DNA of 64,000 bases, from the NCBI GenBank assembly GCA_022828595.1, contig JAKGHH010000005.1, forward strand, positions 67,451,655-67,515,654, given 5' to 3'. The translations under genes were made by a program, and so were the position numbers. How positions within the stretch are numbered: the stretch's first letter is position 1; every line of letters begins with the position of its first letter. This DNA comes from Nelumbo lutea. Taxonomy: Eukaryota; Streptophyta; Magnoliopsida; Proteales; Nelumbonaceae. The notes beneath the pieces were generated by a model that saw nothing but the letters and a program-made list of their open reading frames with translations, ran no database searches and was not told the DNA's origin. Below are positions 36,570 through 47,650 of the stretch, piece after piece.

Positions 36570-37610
36570 GATAAGGACAACTTTTTATCTTAAATATCAA
36601 TAAAAGATAATATTTTTATAAAATAACAAAAATAAGATAATAATACTGTTCATCGTCTTCCTATGCGTCAGTATTCATCCTCCTACCTCTACGATCTCTA
36701 CGAGTATGGAGATGCCGCCTTTATTGGCCAAAGCAGTTTTCGCATCTGGTACAGAAACAGGAAAACCATTTTTTTATTAAAGAGCCGTGTTCGTGTTCGG
36801 TGAAGGAAAACCATGGCCGAATTACAATTAGAGGCAGGCAGATCTAGCGAGGTTTTGACTTCGCTTTTCGCTTGTCTCCGCCTCTGACTTTCGGTTTTCG
36901 TGTTCGTGGCACAGTGGAGATAACCGTGTTTGTGTTTCAGTTTTCCTTCATCGGTACAGAAGCACAAGCCACCAGGTGAATTCCCGACCACCTGCATTAT
37001 CAGGATCAAGAATGAACAATCTTTCGACAACTTTCTCAGCAAGCTCTATGTTGTTATGGATTCTACAAGCACTTAAGAGTGCTCCATAAACATCCTTTCC
37101 GGCCTCCACAGGCATTTCATTGATAAATTTCAAGCCTCATTAAGACGCCTAGCTCGCCCCAGGAGATCAACCATACAAGCGTAAGCCACCAGGAGGCGAC
37201 GGCTATGCGCGGAGGTGGTCGGGAATTCACCTGATCAATCGTTGTTGCAGTTACTGAAACCTGAAGATGAATCACCAGAGCTGCAGAGGGAATTCTGGCC
37301 TCCATCACCAGAGCTCAGCTACTTCATCAAATGTTCGGCCGGCTACAGAGAATCCGAGAATCGGAATTCCTTCAACTTAAAATGAAATTGAAGATTCTTT
37401 AGAGCGACCTATTCAAGCAAAGACGCTTCTGTCACCCAGCAGTTGGAAAGGGAGATAATTGAGTGTCAGAGAGTAAAGAAAAAGGGTAGAGAGGAAGACG
37501 ATGAACAGTATTATTACCCTTGATATTTTTCAAAAAAAAATTACCTTATTTTAGTTATTTTATAAAATATTGTTTTTTATTGATATTCAAAGCAAAAATT
37601 TGCCCTTATC
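36570..37610. mobile_element. Probable Pack-MULE (non-autonomous Mutator-like element)
   Basis: The left terminal repeat (36570-36662) starts GATAAGGACAACTTTTTATC and ends ACTGTTCATCGTCTTCC. The right terminal repeat (37492-37610) is the inverse, with about 26 extra bases. Arms of about 93-119 bp around a unique interior of about 830 bp are typical of Mutator-like elements. The interior is gene-like: it includes a fragment of a pentatricopeptide-repeat gene (36992-37182) and other GC-richer pieces of unknown origin, with short repeats at their joints. No 9-bp duplication could be read at the ends, so the outer borders may be a few bases off. It encodes no transposase. Confidence 0.72.
36992..37182 (-). 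pseudogene. Captured fragment of a PPR (E-type) gene
   Basis: On the minus strand one frame gives ACMVDLLGRARRLNEA. After a one-base shift near 37134, a second frame gives KFINEMP, then VYGALLSACRIHNN and LAEKVVERLFILDPDNAG. These are the last repeat and E-motif region of organellar RNA-editing PPR proteins. Only about 63 codons are present. AAGCCACCAGG occurs as a direct repeat on both sides (36967-36977 and 37183-37193). GGTGAATTCCCGACCAC (36975-36991) and its inverse (37215-37231) also bracket it. The fragment is not a functional PPR protein, though it could be transcribed within the element. Confidence 0.8.
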
Positions 37611-40224
37611 TGCAACTGCAAGAAACCCTAAAAAATTAAAGAATGAAAAGAAAAAATTACACCTTCCTTCGTCATTTGATTAATGTTAACCATTCTGCAA
37701 CGTGTTGGGTTGTTTTTAATTGATTTTGTCACATGGTAATTATTTTAATTTGTTGGCTACAAAAGAACGTTTGCTTTTATCATATTTGTCATAGACCTCA
37801 TTGCTTATTGGACTCAAGATACCCAATCCAACTAAAGAGCAGATTAGAAATTGGATCCAAAAGACTCTATAAGCCTAGAAAGTTCCGGAAAAGCTAAAAT
37901 CCTGTCCAGGATTCTATTGCCAATGTTGGTGCAAATCCTTCCATCGCAATTTCTTTTTACATCAATCCCTTTTTTTTTTTTTTCTTTTGAAGTTCCTCAA
38001 AAATAAAAAGTCTGTTAATATGGATGAAGAAGTTCCTCTTCATTCTCCTTAAACATGTAGCATAGAGTATAACTACCCACAAATTTTAGATAATGAAAGA
38101 TTACGAAATTTAGATTATAAGTTATTTTTCAAAACAAAATTCAGATTATGAAGGATTATCCTGTACATTTCAGATTATAAAGCATGCATATTTACTTTGG
38201 ATTATTCTGGCAAGGATGGTTACGAGTCACCTAACCGGTGAAAACTGGTCTATTATTGGGCTCGCTATACCTGAAAAATGTCTCCATTGTGATGTCGAAA
38301 TCTCCAAACCCCTCAAAACTCTAGATAATTACCCAATACAAGTTTGTAGTCTCCTACTCTCAGGAAAATTTTCTCAAACCACAGGATTCACTAACCTTGT
38401 GGTGAAGGATATTGCAATAGAAATCTCCTCTTTTTGATGATGTTGTCTATAGGGATCTAGAAGTCAGCTCTTTATCACATGCACAACACATTGATGCATG
38501 AAGGTGGCGTTCCTAGGATAATTTGCTGACAAAGAAATGGGCTTATGGGCTTAGGCTCTGAGTCTTGAATAGATCAAGTATATGTATGTTACTGCTATGG
38601 TGATTTTTTTCCCTTTTTTTATGAAAAGGAATACATTCATTAATTAAAAGAAGAAGAGGTGAAAAGAAATACTTAAAATCGAAGTAAAAGTTCAGGTAGG
38701 TTGTGATAATTGTGACAAATTAGTAAAAATCAAGGTATTTTTACATAAACTGGTCAAACATACCAACATGGGATCTCTTGTTTATACACATCCCCTTCCA
38801 AATAAGGTTCCATGTTTAGTGACGATCCCTAAACATTGACCGGATGGCTATGGTGAGGGTGTAAGAACATAGACTTACAAAGCCATATACCTGGTTGATC
38901 GGATTATGTTCATCCATCCATGAATTCAATGCTTCATGGTTATTACTTGATCTAAATGGAAAATAGCATGTGGAAAGAATGACCATGGAATATCCGAATT
39001 CAGTCCTCACAAAATTTATCTTCACCATTCTCATAACACTTACAGTCATGCACTTGTTGGAACAACACACCAAAGTTTAGTTAACCAATGTGAGCACACC
39101 AGAGTTTAGTTAACCCATATGAAGATGAATAAGAAGAGTTCATTGTTAAATCAAATCCTTTAGGCCATTACATAATTCAATTGATGGTAGAACCAAATGA
39201 CGAAAGGGTAGAGTGCTAATATGTGAAAATCATATGCTATGAATGAAACACAATTGGATGTATACCAATTTAAAGACTCCCAGGCCCTTCCCTTCCTCGG
39301 AAGCCGGCAGATTCGAGAGAGATTAAAATCAACTTGGATGCATTTAGAGGGTGAAAGGTGTGCAGTGGGAGTGATTGAGAGAGATGAATTAAATTATGTA
39401 TGCATGCATGCATGCCATTATGTATGTATGTATTGGGGCTTGTTCGATCAATGAAACTAAAGCATGGGCCACTGGTAAAGCCCATCAAATTGCGATAAAT
39501 TTTCATCAATCACTTTAAGATAATCATTGAAGATGATTCAAGCATAGCTAGTCATCAATGGCCTTCATGATAAATATGGCCCTCCTTGGAACATCAAGAC
39601 TATTCTTCACAGATGTTACAAGAGATGTAGGCAAAACATGTATTGTGTCCTAAATGCCATCAAAGAAGCAAGTTCTGCTAAACTGTGTCATGTTGCAAAT
39701 GTTTCGAGCCCCGTTTTTGATGACATGATAAATTAGCATTTATTTGTTTTTTTTTCTATGTGTGGGGCCATGCTACTTCACCCTAGCATTTGATTGTCAT
39801 TTCCCAATTTATTTAAAAAAAAAAAAACTTTAAATATATCTCCATCTGTATATAAAGTGGACACTTGCCTTAGATTAATATATACAACTATATATACATA
39901 AAAGTTTAAATACAACTATATATCTTATATATGGCTAATACTTACTTGTACGCATAGCATGTGCTCTTAGATTAGTATTATATAATATATCTTTTACCAC
40001 ATAACGTCCATACTTGTGTGGGCTTTATATTCCATCATTACTTTATTTATTTTTCCTCTCTCCATTATATATTGTTCTCTTTTTCCCTTTTACATGCAAA
40101 TACATTTATCACTTTATGTAATTCAAAGTTCAAGTACAATAAAAATGAATATTTGTGACACATTAAATTTAAGTTTCAACCAATTATACTAAACGCATCA
40201 CATTATCTACTTGTTTTTCATTAA
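37611..40224. other. Intergenic DNA, nothing coding recognised
   Basis: Open stretches at 38216-38437 (+) and 39073-38816 (-) lack known motifs. Around 38085-38185 the word TTTCAGATTATAA/TTTAGATTATGA recurs with changes. A GCATGCATGCATGC run is at about 39402-39415. No RNA gene was noticed. Confidence 0.35.
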
Positions 40225-40491
40225 GGTTGTGTTTGGTTGCAATTCAAATAAATTTGCATTGCTGCAAAACTATGACAATGCAAATGATTTGAGTATAAAT
40301 TCTGACCTATTTTTGTTTTAAATTTTTGTATATTTTGTTTGATTGCAATACAAATGAAGTAAATTATGACATAGAGTAGAATAAAGTAAAACCCAAAACA
40401 AAATTAAATGTAAATTTGCATTTTTTTTTATTTGCACTCCCATGCATTTATATTAGTGCAAATAAATTTGCACAGTAACCAAACACAACCT
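40225..40491. mobile_element. MITE with AGGTTGTGTTTGGTT termini
   Basis: Starts AGGTTGTGTTTGGTTGCA and ends GTAACCAAACACAACCT, inverted over about 16 bases. Subterminal TTTGCA and AAATAAATTTGCA words also face each other (about 40248-40260 and 40460-40472). The 267-bp interior is AT-rich and non-coding. Flanks TTA/TAA would fit a TA or TWA duplication, but this is ambiguous. Confidence 0.7.
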
Positions 40492-40838
40492 AATTCCCAA
40501 TTTGTATATAAGATGTACTTATCATTAAAAGTTTCAACAATGTTAAAGATATCAACTGTAGTGTATCACTTTATCACTCGTTCATGATTTTTGCTTAATA
40601 GTACATATGATATGATAATTTATTTATTTTTTTTGTAAAAATCTAATAGTTTTTCTGAAACCAAGAACTTTAGCCCGTCAAAAACCTAAGAGAAAGTAAA
40701 TGATAAGAGGAGAAATTCTTTAGAATTGCGACATGTCCTAAAAGGATCCCTTAGAAAATAGGATATTACCTTTTGGATGTCACTTTGTCTTGTGCCAAAT
40801 ATTCAACCACCATATTTATCACATTCTATTAGTATATA
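40492..40838. other. AT-rich spacer, nothing seen
   Basis: Short spacer between a MITE and the possible Helitron; no coding sequence or repeat recognised. Confidence 0.35.
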
Positions 40839-41736
40839 TCTATACTATATATAAAAGTGTGGAAGCAATGTGAAACTTTTTTTGGATTAAAATTACCCTT
40901 ACTTCTTTGTTTGAGAAAATGTATAAAAGTCATTTTATTATAGCTTTAATGTCAACTTTAATGGCTACTAAAATGCCTATCTTTGTGTATTTTAATCCAT
41001 CTCTAATTATAATTGTTGAAAATGTAATTTCAATTATTGCTACTATGGTATTAAATCTCATTTTCTATTATTAAATAATATATTCTAAGTTATTTTTCAC
41101 TAATAAATGCTACTAATTAGATCTTTGTTAATATTTTTAACAATATAAATCCATATATTTTAAAACTTATTCAAAAATAATAATATCATATATTTATCAT
41201 ATTAAATAAAAAGTAAGTGTTATACATTAGAATTATTTTTACACACAAAAATACAAAAAAAAAATTGTAGAAGAAACTGAGCACACCTATAATTCTATAT
41301 TTACACTACTATTAAAAATATGAATAAAATTGTGCAATTTTCTTTTGACTAAAATACTCATTTTTGAATTTAGTCTCTATTTAATTGCAAATTGAATTAC
41401 TACTTTTCACCTCATTCAATTCTCTCTATTTAAATCTTACAATTTTTTTATAAATGAATAAAAGAAAAAACATGCACCAAAAAGAGAAAACACTACAAAA
41501 AGAATAGTGTAGCTAGCCAAGCAAGTAGGCATGTCAATGATACTTAAAACTTCACAACTCAATCCGATTATTACATATTTAGATGATGTATTTATATAAT
41601 CGGATTTGGATTTTACAATTTGCATCTGATTAATAAAAAACAAAATATATATAAAATTTATACAAATTTTTTAATATATTATTACTATCATTATCATCAT
41701 CTAAAATTGCCACATGCAATGCACGTGCATAATTAG
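40839..41736 (+). mobile_element. Probable non-autonomous Helitron
   Basis: The start TCTATACTATATATAAAAG resembles Helitron 5' termini of plants, which begin TC and are followed by TATA-rich words. The 3' end has a short GC-containing hairpin (CACATGC-AAT-GCACGTG, 41711-41727, one mismatch), then about 6 bases and TTAG|T. The expected terminus is CTRR before T, so this would be CTAG with C changed to T. No inverted repeats or target duplication are present, as expected for Helitrons. A second start-like word, TCTATATTTACACTACTATT, at about 41294 could mark a nested or alternative 5' end. The 898-bp interior is AT-rich with no helicase. Confidence 0.5.
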
Positions 41737-42345
41737 TAGTTAAAACAAAGATGGTCATGTCAAGATGTCCTCTCCTTTCTCCCCTTAATCATGGCTTCAC
41801 CTTAGTTTTCAAAATACCATTTCTTGCACTCTCAGCTTGCCACCTAAGCACCCATATTTTCCTAAAATCTTTCTTTCTCTCTCTCTCTCTCTCTTATGCA
41901 GAAGCTTGATTGGTTATTGAAAGGCGCACTTCCAAAAGCGACCCTGGACCTTTGTTTTAGATATTACGGGTATAAAAAACATAATAAAAATATTAAATGT
42001 AAAATATAATCTTTACTCTTTGCTTGCTGTGAAAATGAAAATCACTGGTTAGCAAACCTTGATTCCTTATAGACAAAAGTGAGGTAGAAGAGGGAGAAAA
42101 TTTCAATGCTATGTTTTAGATTGTGATCGACAAAGTCACTGTTGGAGGACTCAACTTTTTCAAGCACTAATGACCAATTCATTTCCCATTTCTTTGTTGG
42201 TAGTTGGTGGCACCTAATTGTCTTAAGAAAATACAGATCTGGCCATGCCTCTTGCATCTCACTTCCACCTCAAGATCGATATTGTGCCTCTCTCGGCCTT
42301 ACATTCGTCTTCTATCTTGGAAGTTCAAGCAATGCTAATAGATAT
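41737..42345. other. Spacer before the gypsy element
   Basis: A CT microsatellite lies at about 41873-41894. The last 100 bp share words with the DNA just after the gypsy element (GGAAGTTCAAGCA; AAGATCGATATTG; TTGCATCTCACTTC), a small local duplication into which the element inserted. No gene seen. Confidence 0.4.
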
Positions 42346-42452
42346 TGATGAAGGAAGATTAGGCCCGACTTTGTAACCACTCAACACGTGGCAAATGCGA
42401 ATAACTTAGCACAACAGCACGCCTAAGGCGCGAGCACCAAGGGAAGAACCAG

Positions 42453-42568
42453 GAGCCCGAACTCCCTACTAGGGGCCCCAACTCCCTACTAGGAACCCAA
42501 ACTCCCTACTAGGGGCCTGAACTCCCTACTAGGAGCCCGAACTCCCTACTAAGAGCCCGAACTCTCCC
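42453..42568. repeat. 20-bp minisatellite in the left LTR, 5 units
   Basis: Five units of GAGCCCGAACTCCCTACTAG type lie head to tail (42453-42552), followed by a partial sixth. Units vary mainly in their first six bases, while ACTCCCTACTA is constant. Confidence 0.95.
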
Positions 42569-42963
42569 TTTGGCCCCGAGCCTCACACAAGGCAATGACC
42601 CGAACTGGCCCGCCTCATGGCAGTTCGGGACACTCCCCTATCCGAACTCAAGACTCACCTCGCTCACCACTCCGACACTTCACTTCCAGGACGCCGAGCT
42701 GAACAATGTACCATACCCGACACTGAGGTCCGTATCCAAGGGCAGCGCACCTGACTAACTTGGGATCTCACGCTTGACAGTCGCACTTCAACGGCCACTT
42801 GCCGCCCCCACCAGCCACCATCATCGCCAGTCGCAGAGACGGCTCCGACAAATAGAGCAGTGGCGGTTCTGTCCAGCAGAGGGGATGATGCCCGAACTGG
42901 CAGGGGCCCAGATGTAATCATACCCGACCTGACAGAAGCTTAGAAGTGAGTGCACGAGGTGGT

Positions 42964-42970
42964 TATAAAA
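42964..42970 (+). promoter_or_regulatory. TATA box in the left LTR
   Basis: TATAAAA, preceded by GTGGT and followed by GGCTCCCTACCCCC, is conserved in both LTRs (right copy at 52254-52260). Transcription would start about 30 bp downstream, placing R and U5 in the last 180 bp of the LTR. Confidence 0.65.
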
Positions 42971-43177
42971 GGCTCCCTACCCCCCAAGAACGAGGTATGT
43001 GAACTTTGCGCCATTTGGTTTTATCTTGCCTTTGAGAGAATTCTAACTTGAGCTTCGGAGCATTCATATCGGGTTCCCCCCGGAGCTTCCTCATCTTCTC
43101 CATTTCAGGCTCCCTGTAACTCCATTCAGAGGCAAGGTCATTGACAGCTAGGACCAGCCGAATTGCGCACCATCAAT

Positions 43178-43194
43178 TGGCGCCGTCTGTGGGA
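43178..43194 (+). other. Primer-binding site of the gypsy element
   Basis: TGGCGCCGTCTGTGGGA begins two bases after the left LTR. It has the TGG start expected for pairing with a tRNA 3' CCA end, and the same motif is common in plant gypsy elements. I cannot name the tRNA with certainty. Confidence 0.75.
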
Positions 43195-43257
43195 ATGCTT
43201 CTAAAAAACCTCCCTCTAAACTCTCATAACCTCTTTTGTCCAAAAACCCCAACACTC

Positions 43258-45240
43258 ATGGCTTCTTCCAGCAACGCCAGACGAGGCACGAAGACAAACA
43301 CCATCGAGGAACAACTTCAAGTCCCTGTGGTGTGCGTCGGGCAGTTCACCATCCCCCTTCCGGTGGATGGGATCCCTAGCTTGAATGCGCCACAAACAGT
43401 GGCGCCCGTAAACCTTCCTACCTTGAGCATCCCCCTTCCACTCCCTATCGAAACAACCTTTACTGAACCAACTGCTGTCCCCCTGGCGACCCGCCAGAAC
43501 CAATTTGACGACCTGATGCAATGCATGGGGGCGATGCAAGCCCAAATGCAACAATTCCAGCAGCACCAAGTATTGTACCACCTCTCTCAACATCACTATC
43601 AGCAGTAGTTCCCCCAACTGCCCTTGAACCAGTCACTGCTTCCACCACGGCACCCTGCTCCGAAGCCAGTTAAGGCTTCCCTTCAAGGTGGACGCCCTCG
43701 GAGAGGAGAACCCTCTCAACTCCAGAACCCCCCTAACAGTCAGGCCTCCTCCCCAAGCCGAAGGGAAAGAAGAATCACCCCCGCCTCGCAGCTCGCAGGC
43801 GGGTCGGGAACCTCGCCCGCAAAGTCAGCACCTTGGCGCTGCAAGCCTGAGTTCCCACTCACAGAGATCCGATTCAGCGCCCTAGCAGCAGACTACCAAC
43901 ATTCTGAGCCTATCGAGTTTGGCAACACAGAGGCAAGCAGCGCCCGTACCAGGCCCACTCAACAACGGAGGTGCCGGCGAAGTCGCCGAACTGCCACCCG
44001 TGTCCTGCCCGAGCTCAGAGGTAAGGAAGAGACGAGCTCAGACGAGGTAAAAGCTACCCCGATTCTCTCAGTTCCTTCCCCCCTCACACCAGAACTCCTG
44101 GCAATCCCCATGCCCAGAGATTTCAAGCTCCCACCTTTGGACAAGTATGATGGGTCCTTCGACCCCAACGACCACGTTAACGCTTTCCAGTCCCAAATGC
44201 ACCTCGCCAGGGCCAGTGAATCGTGCATGTGCGTGGCCTTCACCACTACCTTCAGGGGGTAGCCCGCACTTGGTACAGGAACCTGGCCCCTGGGTCGATA
44301 AGATGTTGGGCCCAGTTCGTGCAGGTCTTCACCGCACACTTCGTCACCAGCAAGCGGTGCCCCAGAACAGAGGAAAGCATCTTCAGAGTAGTCCAGAGAG
44401 AAGGAGAATCTGTCCGGAGCTACATCAAGCGGTTCAATGAAGCGTGCTTGCAGATACCGCGATTAGACCCCGCGGTGCAGCTCGCGGCGGCCAAGAGAGG
44501 AGTAACGCACAAAGAGTTCAAATGGCACATGGTAGTTAACCAGCCCGCAACTGTGGCCGAATTCCTCAAGCTCGCGGATAAGTTCATGAGAATAGAGGAA
44601 GAGATCAACCAAAGGACCGAAGGCAGGGTCGAGAAAAGGAAAAGAGAAGGTGAACCCTCCAACCCAGGTGACAGAAGAAACCCGGCCCGGGAGGCAAAGC
44701 CGAGCCAGCCGTCCCGAGCTCCATTAGCAGTTCAGACGGATTATACGCCATTAAACACGAGGCAGACCAAGATCTTAATGATGATCAAAGACGCCCCATA
44801 CGTTAAGTGGCCACCCCGCCTAAAGGGAAATCCAAACGAGAGAAATAAAAATTTGTACTGTAGTTTCATAGAGATCACGGTCATAGTACCGAACAGTGTA
44901 ATAATCTCCGGGATGAGATAGAGGGACTCATCCATCGTGGATACTTGAGAAATTTTGTACAGCATAATAATAATAACAATAAGGCAGGTCGGCAAGGGGA
45001 GGACGGAAAGGACGCCCCCGAATCCAGTAACAGACCGGTCGAAGCGTTGCAACACCAGCCTCCGAAAGAGAGGCCAGTTCGGGGAACCATCCATGTGATA
45101 GTGGGAGGTTCGGTAGTAGCAGGGTGTACTTCGGCTGCAGCCCGGACGTCACTTCACGAGGCAGCCCGAGAAGAACAGAACCTTCTAAAGAGGCTGAAGA
45201 CAGAAGAACCGATCTTCTTCACGGAAGATGATGCGCGAGG
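43258..45240 (+). pseudogene. gag of the gypsy element, broken
   Basis: The ATG at 43258 opens a Pro-rich N-terminal part. A TAG stop at 43606-43608 lies in frame with the next open part (to 44262). After a one-base shift near 44259 comes the Retrotrans_gag domain, with GVARTWYRNL, EESIFRVVQREGESVRSYIK and FNEACLQIP. A second shift near 44864 separates this from the CCHC-like zinc knuckle (HRDHGHSTEQC), which is followed by a poly-Asn stretch near 44970. At least one stop and two shifts prevent a full Gag protein. Gag would form the capsid of the particle. Confidence 0.88.
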
Positions 45241-45930
45241 TGTCCACTACCCCATGATGATGTGCTTGTCATAAAACTAAGGATCAACGACTTCGAAGTC
45301 AAGCACGTACTTGTGGATTCAGGTAGTTTGGCGGACATCCTCTTCAAGTCGGCATTTGACCAGCTACAGTTGCAGAGAAGCGAGCTGAAGCCCGCAAACA
45401 CTCCTTTGGTGGGCTTCAACGGAGAGGAAGTCAGGCCCCTCGGAAAGATAACAGTACTTGTGGAAGTCGGCACATGGCCTTGTGCGGTCAGACTCAACCA
45501 CGATTTCCTGGTGGTCGCAACCCCCTCCCCATACAATAACATAATAGGGCGGCCAATTACACACATCCTGTGGGTAGTGGTCTCCACATACTATTTGGCA
45601 ATGAAGTTTCCTACAGACTTCGGTGTGGGAGTAGCGTGGGGCAACCAGCTTGAATCCTGCAAGTGTTATGTTGCCGCCCTAAAGGGAAAAACCAAGGTGG
45701 CCGACGACCTTGAACTAGAGCGGCCTATGGAGCAAGGCAAGGAACGAGCTTCGCCCATAGAGGAAACGGTCGCAGTCCCGACTTCGGCTACAGACCCAGC
45801 TCGCACACTACAGATCGGTGCTTTTGTTGAGGAACCACTACGGACCGAACTAGTGAGTTTTTTACTTCAAAATTTAGATATTTTTTCCTGGTCTGCGGCC
45901 GACATGCCCGGTATTGACCCAGCCTTATAA
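45241..45930 (+). pseudogene. Protease part of the gypsy polyprotein
   Basis: A shift near 45253 precedes this open part. It holds the aspartic protease site VLVDSGSLADIL (Asp of DSG at about 45319) and the following PLVGFNGE and YNNIIGRP blocks. The linker ends at MPGIDP, the usual start of the reverse transcriptase region. A one-base shift near 45927 then changes frame. The core active site is intact. Confidence 0.88.
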
Positions 45931-47650
45931 CTCACAAACTTAATACTAACCCTGTAATCAGACCCGTTAGACAGAAGAAACGCAACTTAGCCCCAAAACG
46001 CTGGAGGGCGGTCGACGAGGAGATCGAAAAGCTCCTCGCAGCAGACTTCATAAGGGAAGTTCATTACCCGAGTTAGGTAGCCAACCCAGTGCTGGTGAAA
46101 AAGGCAAACGACAAGTGGCGCATGTGCGTCGACTACACCGACCTGAACCGAGCTTGCCCGAAAGATTGCTTCCCCCTCCCCAGAATTGACTGCCTAGTGG
46201 ACGCGACCTCGGGACATGAGTTGCTAAGCTTCTTGGACGCCTACTCGGGCTACAACCAAATCAGGATGGACCAGTCCGACGAAGAAAAAACCAGCTTCAT
46301 AACCGAGTTCGGCCTGTACTGCTACAAGGTCATGCCCTTCAGATTAAAAAATGCTGGGGCGACCTTCCAAAGACTTGTAAATAGGCTGTTTCGGCCCTTA
46401 ATAGGCACGAAAATAGAATGTTCTGTAGACGACATGGTCGTCAAGACGCAATTTTCACAGGAATTAATACAAGACTTAGATTTTGTCTTCCAAATTCTGC
46501 GTCAATTTAGCATGAAACTGAACCCAAACAAGTGTGTCTTCGGTGTCACCTCGGGTAAGTTCCTAGGGTACATTGTCAACCGGCGCGGTATTGAAGCCAA
46601 CCTGGACAAAGTAAAGGCCATCCTAGATATGAGACCACCCAGAAAAGTAAAAGAGGTTCAGAGGCTAAACGGCTATATAGCCGCTCTGAGCCGCTTCATG
46701 TCCAAGTCAGCAAACTGCTGCCTGCCTTTCTTCAAAGCAATCAAAGGCAAAGGGTTCGAGTGGACCCGAGACTGCCAGCTCGCGTTCGATGAGCTAAAAA
46801 GCTACCTCGCTAGTGTGCCAACTTTAGCCCGACCCAAGGAGGGCGAGGTTTTGGAACTGTACCTCTCGCTGAGGCAAGTTTTACTCAAGCCCGAGGTTTC
46901 CGGTCGACTGACGAAATGGGCCATCGAACTCAGCGAGTACGACCTCCAGTACAAGCCACGAACTGCTATTAAGGCCCAAGCCTTAGCAGATTTTATCGCC
47001 GAGTGCACGTTTAGCCTTGAAAACCCTAGGCCGGTTGAGCCCGGGATCCCTAGTTCGGGCGATCCCGGAGCTCCCAAGCCAATAGAGTCTGGACCTCGTA
47101 AAGTTGCAGCCAGGGTGGCATCTCTCCTGGTTAGGCCAAACGCGAACTGGGATGACGAGCCATGGATCCTTCACATAGATGGCTCCTCGAACCAGCAGGG
47201 CAGCGGGATTGGAATAGTGTTATGCGGCTCGGGTGGCACGAAATTGGAATACGCACTACGCTTTGAGTTCACAGCATCCAACAACGAGGCGGAGTACGAG
47301 GCACTGATAGTTGGGCTGGATCTAGCGCAAAAGGTAAGAGCAACACACATAGTTATCTGCAGTGATTCCCAACTCATGGTCAACCAGGTTACGGGCGAAT
47401 ATGAAGCACACGAGCTCACTATGATCGCATACTTGGCAAAAGTAAAGGAGGCTCTTCTCAACTTCCAGTCACACTTCATCAAGCAAATCCTGAGGTTAGA
47501 GAACACTGAGGTCGATGCCCTGTCCCAGTTAGCTAGCACGAGTCACAACACCACGAGAACCGTGTACGTAGAGGACTTACCTCGGCCTAGCATTCTCGGT
47601 GGGGCAGAGGAGGTCGCTCCCGTCCTTGAAGCAGAGCCAAGCTGGATGAC
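45931..47650 (+). pseudogene. Reverse transcriptase plus second RNase H, with internal deletion
   Basis: After the shift near 45927, a TAG at 46074-46076 interrupts the start. From 46089 a 527-codon open frame carries RT blocks MCVDYTDLNRACPKD, SFLDAYSGYNQI and MPFRLKNAGATFQ. The catalytic box reads CSVDDM, where the family has a Tyr before VDD. The RNase H normally following RT is mostly gone: the frame jumps from LELYLSL to RQVLLKPEVSGR near 46866-46872, dropping about 75 residues without breaking frame. A second RNase H, of the archaeal/plant type, is complete from WILHIDGSS (about 47163) through NNEAEYEAL, CSDSQLMVNQV and VDALSQLAS. Frame changes again near 47650. Confidence 0.9.

Larger units (their letters stand above)
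42346..43175 (+). repeat. Left LTR of the gypsy element
   Basis: 830 bp, opening TGATGAAGGAAGATT and closing GCGCACCATCA (TG...CA). It contains the 20-bp tandem repeat at 42453-42552 and a TATA box at 42964-42970. It is 40 bp shorter than the right copy, exactly two tandem units. Confidence 0.95.

Noticed and set aside
38816..39073. Minus-strand open frame as a copia gag or polyprotein piece
   Set aside because: No CCHC knuckle, protease, integrase or RT motif is visible in or near it.
43216..43617. Minus-strand open frame of 133 codons opposite gag
   Set aside because: It is the mirror of the GC-rich gag frame, lacks any domain and is not in the region of the real antisense gene.
46802..47539. 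Minus-strand open frames opposite the reverse transcriptase
   Set aside because: Shadow frames of the long pol frame on the other strand; no independent promoter or motif.
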